From Pseudobdellovibrionaceae bacterium (GTDB lineage Bacteria; Bdellovibrionota; Bdellovibrionia; Bdellovibrionales; Bdellovibrionaceae), in assembly GCA_019637875.1 (NCBI GenBank), contig JAHBUW010000012.1:1-64000 (forward strand): a stretch of DNA of 64,000 nt, read 5' to 3'. Within the stretch, counting starts at the first letter, position 1; each line of letters opens with the position of its first letter. The translations under genes and the position numbers were made by a program. The notes below the pieces were generated by a model. The model saw only the letters and a program-made list of their open reading frames with translations, was not told the DNA's origin and ran no database searches. This document shows, one piece after another, positions 61,672 to 64,000 of the stretch.

Positions 61672-61932
61672 TCAGGCGACCTTCCTACGCGCGACCCAAA
61701 GATCATACTCCGCCTGAATTCGTACCCACATCTCCGCCGTCGTGCCGAGCACTCTCTCCAGAATGATGGCGAAGTCGGGGGAGATCGCTCTTTTTCCGTT
61801 CACAATTTCATTGATCTTGCGTGGGGAGCATCCGCATCTCTCTGCAAGCTGGGTCTGGTTCACACCCATTTCGGCCATGTAGACTTCATTCAACACCACT
61901 CCGGGATGCATGGGCTTGGGATTTTTAATCAT
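61672..61932 (-). CDS. higA: HigA-family antitoxin
   Basis: An 86-residue XRE-type antitoxin of the HigA/VapI group: MHPGVVLNEVYMAEMGVNQT at the start, SPRKINEIVNGKRAISPDFA in the helix-turn-helix and LGTTAEMWVRIQAEYDLW at the end are the family blocks. It neutralises HigB and represses the operon. ATG 61932 fits the family start; it lies 7 bases after the higB stop, in the toxin-first order typical of higBA. Confidence 0.92.
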   Translation of the reverse strand: MIKNPKPMHPGVVLNEVYMAEMGVNQTQLAERCGCSPRKINEIVNGKRAISPDFAIILERVLGTTAEMWVRIQAEYDLWVARRKVA

Positions 61933-61939
61933 AAACACC

Positions 61940-62233
61940 TCAATGATAATTCTCGATCTTGACGTCAATAAACTCGCCGGCCTTGAACTTGAAAGTGATG
62001 CACCAAGGCAGTTTGATCGTGAGGCTCCAATCGTCCTTCCGATTCCCTTGCAGCTTATGCAGCCGAATGTTCGGTGGTTGTCCTTTGATCTTCAAGTCGT
62101 TCATATCTGTCGTGCCGTGCATGATAGTCAGTAGGGCTTTGGCGCGAAGCCAAAGCTCCTTGGGGAGTGACTTGGAGGCATCGGTTTCCCCGCTGAAAAA
62201 TACTTCAGATCGACGTCGCTTCTTTCTTAACAA
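61940..62233 (-). CDS. higB: HigB-family toxin
   Basis: A 97-residue RelE/HigB-like mRNA interferase. PPNIRLHKLQGNRKDDWSL, then PWCITFKFKAGEFIDVKIEN ending in YH, is the standard C-terminal core; such toxins cut mRNA on the ribosome. Usual R-I-C-F reads I-T-F here, and the usual arginine in the catalytic strand (QWRI) is replaced by PWCI, so activity may be reduced. The start at 62233 is a weak non-ATG codon and not certain. Translationally linked to higA. Confidence 0.82.
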   Translation of the reverse strand: MLRKKRRRSEVFFSGETDASKSLPKELWLRAKALLTIMHGTTDMNDLKIKGQPPNIRLHKLQGNRKDDWSLTIKLPWCITFKFKAGEFIDVKIENYH

Positions 62234-62246
62234 GCGACTTGTGGGT

Positions 62247-62912
62247 TTAGTCGAAAATGGATCTGGCTATTCGAAATCCCAAATCGTCGATTTGATAACT
62301 CTGCATACTGCGGCGCCGATTCGTGGCAAGGCAGCCTCGCTCGGGGTCGTTCCATCCACCACCACGAAAGACGCGATAAGTTCCATAAACTTCTGGATCG
62401 TATAAATCTTCGCACCACTCCCAAACATTGCCTAACATGTCGTACAAACCCCATTCGTTAGGTTTTTTCAAACCCACAGCATGAGGGGTTCCCGAAGAGT
62501 TTCCCTCGTACCAACCAATTTCGGAGAGTTCTCCATACCTTGGCTTCTTCGAGCCTGCCTTGCATGCGTACTCCCACTCGGCTTCTGTCGGAAGGCGATA
62601 TCCATTTGCTGTCTTGTCCAAAATCGACGTCTTTTCGCCGATCTCGTAACAACGTCTGAGTCCCGATTGCTCTGATAGTTTATTGCAAAAATCGATGCAA
62701 TCCGTCCAGCTCACGCTCTCGACGGGATTTTCTGAGCCCCGAAATACCGATGGGTTTTCCCCCATAACGCGGAAGTAAACATTTTGCGTCACCTGGTACT
62801 TCGAGAGAAAAAATGAGGCGAGGTCCGTCGTCCAGATTTTTCCTTTGCGATCATCTCGCATAGAAAGACTGCCCGTCGGAATTTTTACTAATTGATTCTC
62901 AATTCTCAACAT
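62247..62912 (-). CDS. Formylglycine-generating-enzyme-like (SUMF1) protein
   Basis: A 221-residue FGE/SUMF1-domain protein. Family marks are ITTDLASFF-like entry with KYQVTQNVYFRVMGENPS, PVESVSWTDCIDFCNKLS, YRLPTEAEWEYACKAG, GLYDMLGNVWEWCEDLY and RVFRGGGWN. True FGE oxidises a cysteine of sulfatases with copper bound by two cysteines near the C-terminus; that pair is not evident here, so it is more likely a non-enzymatic or other SUMF1 homologue. No sulfatase is in the window. The protein has no signal peptide. It stands at the right end of island 2. Confidence 0.85.
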   Translation of the reverse strand: MLRIENQLVKIPTGSLSMRDDRKGKIWTTDLASFFLSKYQVTQNVYFRVMGENPSVFRGSENPVESVSWTDCIDFCNKLSEQSGLRRCYEIGEKTSILDKTANGYRLPTEAEWEYACKAGSKKPRYGELSEIGWYEGNSSGTPHAVGLKKPNEWGLYDMLGNVWEWCEDLYDPEVYGTYRVFRGGGWNDPERGCLATNRRRSMQSYQIDDLGFRIARSIFD

Positions 62913-62933
62913 AAGTATTAGATACTAACTCTA

Positions 62934-63257
62934 TTGCGTCGGCAGACAAGCGGTTCAAAACTCTTCAAGCCCGGCGCACCAGAAAGCAAAGGCATTCCCA
63001 TCGAAGACTTTATTCCGCCCCGGCCCCCCAAATCTTTTCGTGTCACTCTCGAGCTGAATAAGCGAGCGGCGCGGTTAGACACGATTCTTTTGGCCGCCCT
63101 CAGGGAACAAAAAGAGAATCTTGATCTTCGAAATATCACCCGCTCCCAGATCAAAACCCTGTTCACCACGGGTAAGATTTTGATCAAAGGCCAAAAGGCG
63201 ACCCCGAAATCCGCCATCGCCAAGGGCATCACGTACGTCGATATTTTGGGTTACTAG
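62934..63257 (+). CDS. S4-domain RNA-binding-like protein
   Basis: About 107 residues starting at TTG 62934. After a Pro-rich N-terminus (IPIEDFIPPRPPKSFRVTLE), the C-terminal 60 residues read as an S4 domain: RLDTILLAALREQ, ITRSQIKTLFTTGKILIKGQ and a closing strand AKGITYVDI. S4 domains bind structured RNA and precede pseudouridine synthases or stand alone in ribosome-rescue proteins. The first residues coincide with the suspected island edge, so the original start may have been different. Confidence 0.65.
   Translation: MRRQTSGSKLFKPGAPESKGIPIEDFIPPRPPKSFRVTLELNKRAARLDTILLAALREQKENLDLRNITRSQIKTLFTTGKILIKGQKATPKSAIAKGITYVDILGY
62964..62981. repeat. Possible decayed attachment site (tRNA-Leu 3'-end copy)
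   Basis: TTCAAGCCCGGCGCACCA compares with the tRNA-Leu end TTCAAGTCCGGCCCGGGGCACCA: the left 11 bases match at 10 places and the last 6 match exactly, with 5 bases missing. It sits at the GC-content border of island 2. It may be chance. Confidence 0.3.
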
Positions 63258-63418
63258 ACGCTGCATTCGAAATGGCGAGCTGGATCTGATTCAGGTCCCC
63301 CGGGGCTTTTTCAACGACAAGATTGTCTTTATGTCGATTGCTCTCGCCTTCGGTGCTTGCTTGGGCGTGACTCTGCCGGAATAATTGACGTGGGTTTTTA
63401 ACCTTCGAAAGGATTCGT

Positions 63419-63781
63419 ATGGCGCACTACGTGGACGGCTTTCTTATTCCGATCAAAAAATCGAAACTCAAAGCTTACAAAAAGATGGCTCAGATCGGGT
63501 GCAAGACCTGGATGAAGCATGGGGCTTTGAGCTACTACGAATGTGTCGCCGATGAACACATGGCTTACGGCACGGGCTTCAAAAAGCTGTGCAAGCTCAA
63601 GCCGAATGAGACCGTCATTTTCGCCTACATCGTCTACAAGTCGAAAGCGCACCGCAATCAGGTGAACAAGAAGGTCCATAAAGAGTTTAGCGACATGGGC
63701 GGAGAGGCGGCCTTCGAAATGCCTTACGACATGAAGCGCTTCTCTTCCGCCGGCTTCAAGGCCTTGGTGAAATCGAAGTAG
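63419..63781 (+). CDS. DUF1428 (YbaA-like) protein
   Basis: A 120-residue cytoplasmic protein matching the DUF1428 family. MAHYVDGFLIPIKKSKLKAY at the start, WMKHGALSYYECVADE, then ETVIFAYIVYKSKAHRNQVN and the end FEMPYDMKRFSSAGFK follow the family over its whole length. The fold is a dimeric ferredoxin-like barrel and the function is unknown; E. coli YbaA is the reference. GAAAGG lies 7 bases before the ATG. Single gene, convergent with the serine hydrolase at the window end. Confidence 0.93.
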   Translation: MAHYVDGFLIPIKKSKLKAYKKMAQIGCKTWMKHGALSYYECVADEHMAYGTGFKKLCKLKPNETVIFAYIVYKSKAHRNQVNKKVHKEFSDMGGEAAFEMPYDMKRFSSAGFKALVKSK

Positions 63782-63786
63782 CGTCT

Positions 63787-64000
63787 TCACCCAAAGCGGG
63801 AGAGCGCCTTGATCATCAGCCGGAATGACGTCTGCGGTTTGTGGATCTGATTGACCGTGCCGGAGAGGAAGAGATTCTTCTCCGGGCAGTGGAACAAAAA
63901 GGCGCCGGAAAGACCCGAGTGTCCCACCAGATCCGGAATGCGCGTGAACGGCGGCGTTCGTTTCGCGGAGTTTCTGCAGGATCCGCAGATCTATATGAAC
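63787..64000 (-). CDS. Serine hydrolase (beta-lactamase family), C-terminal end
   Basis: Minus-strand fragment running off the window. The last 50 residues RIPDLVGHSGLSGAFLFHCP followed by EKNLFLSGTVNQ and a basic tail are the C-terminal block of class C beta-lactamase-like hydrolases, with the H-S-G motif that replaces KTG. Read back in the same frame, a TAG appears at 63991-63993, while another frame stays open there, so a frameshift near 63940-63965 is possible. Substrate unknown. Confidence 0.65.

Larger units (their letters stand above)
56608..62933. other. Genomic island 2, next to tRNA-Leu
   Basis: About 6.3 kb of AT-richer DNA between tRNA-Leu and an S4-domain gene. It contains a recombinase remnant, an IS3-family element, an arsenic/chromate gene group, a helix-turn-helix/peptide cassette, HigBA and an FGE-like gene. 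At the right edge, 62964-62981 (TTCAAGCCCGGCGCACCA) resembles the tRNA-Leu 3' end with a 5-base gap and may be a decayed attachment site. Confidence 0.65.

Overview
The window is bacterial chromosome of high G+C content, very likely from the Bdellovibrionota (a Bdellovibrio relative). The best single pointer is the transporter at 12123-13415, which matches what I remember of the bacterial ferroportin of Bdellovibrio bacteriovorus. Further hints are many secreted proteins of unknown function, a diderm envelope (Mla-type lipid transport, a LolC/E-like permease, an outer-membrane barrel) and meso-DAP peptidoglycan genes. No rRNA operon is present, so the assignment is inference.

Backbone, 1-18.2 kb: the 3' end of an MnmC-like methyltransferase gene; a SWIM-SNF2 helicase; a membrane protein; a secreted guanidine-modifying (agmatine/peptidyl-arginine deiminase type) enzyme; an alkylation-repair pair (Ada-AlkA fusion and Ogt); a small heat-shock protein; a DUF4010 membrane protein; and a long minus-strand cluster (barrel protein, RidA, DUF218, MlaE-, MlaF- and MlaD-like, glutathione transferase, ferroportin). 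The MlaF-like ATPase has lost the usual residue at every catalytic motif.

Island 1, about 18.2-33.2 kb, is AT-richer and begins at tRNA-Ala(GGC). It carries a beheaded recombinase, an IS3-family element, and an oxidative-repair cluster read on the minus strand: MsrA, glutaredoxin, MsrB, periplasmic MsrB, a second glutaredoxin-like protein, an ABM monooxygenase-like protein, a thiolase, a frameshifted second MsrA, a disulfide oxidoreductase and RpiB. A divergent cupin-AraC regulator faces it. The rest is a possible abortive-infection membrane protein, an XRE regulator with palindromes before it, and small unknown proteins.

Backbone, 33.3-56.6 kb: a beta-helix protein, a hybrid histidine kinase, an epimerase, DgkA, an EamA protein, an Spx/ArsC-like protein, a chemotaxis receptor with a haem c site, a four-gene envelope cluster (three secreted or anchored unknown proteins plus a class A penicillin-binding protein with an unusual N-terminus), a LolC/E-like permease, an RDD protein, an esterase, a peptidoglycan trio (MpaA-like amidase, DapD, MurI), a GMP reductase/IMPDH-family enzyme, a membrane protein and tRNA-Leu(TAA).

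Island 2, about 56.6-62.9 kb, starts at tRNA-Leu. It has another beheaded recombinase, an IS3-family element with 14-bp inverted repeats, a chrA-arsR/acr3-arsC metal-resistance group, HigBA and a formylglycine-generating-enzyme-like protein. Backbone returns with an S4-domain protein, a DUF1428 protein and the end of a serine hydrolase.

The least expected item is a small cassette present once in each island: a helix-turn-helix protein followed, touching or overlapping, by a peptide of about 60 residues ending in a shared motif around WG(R/K)PMLLPV.
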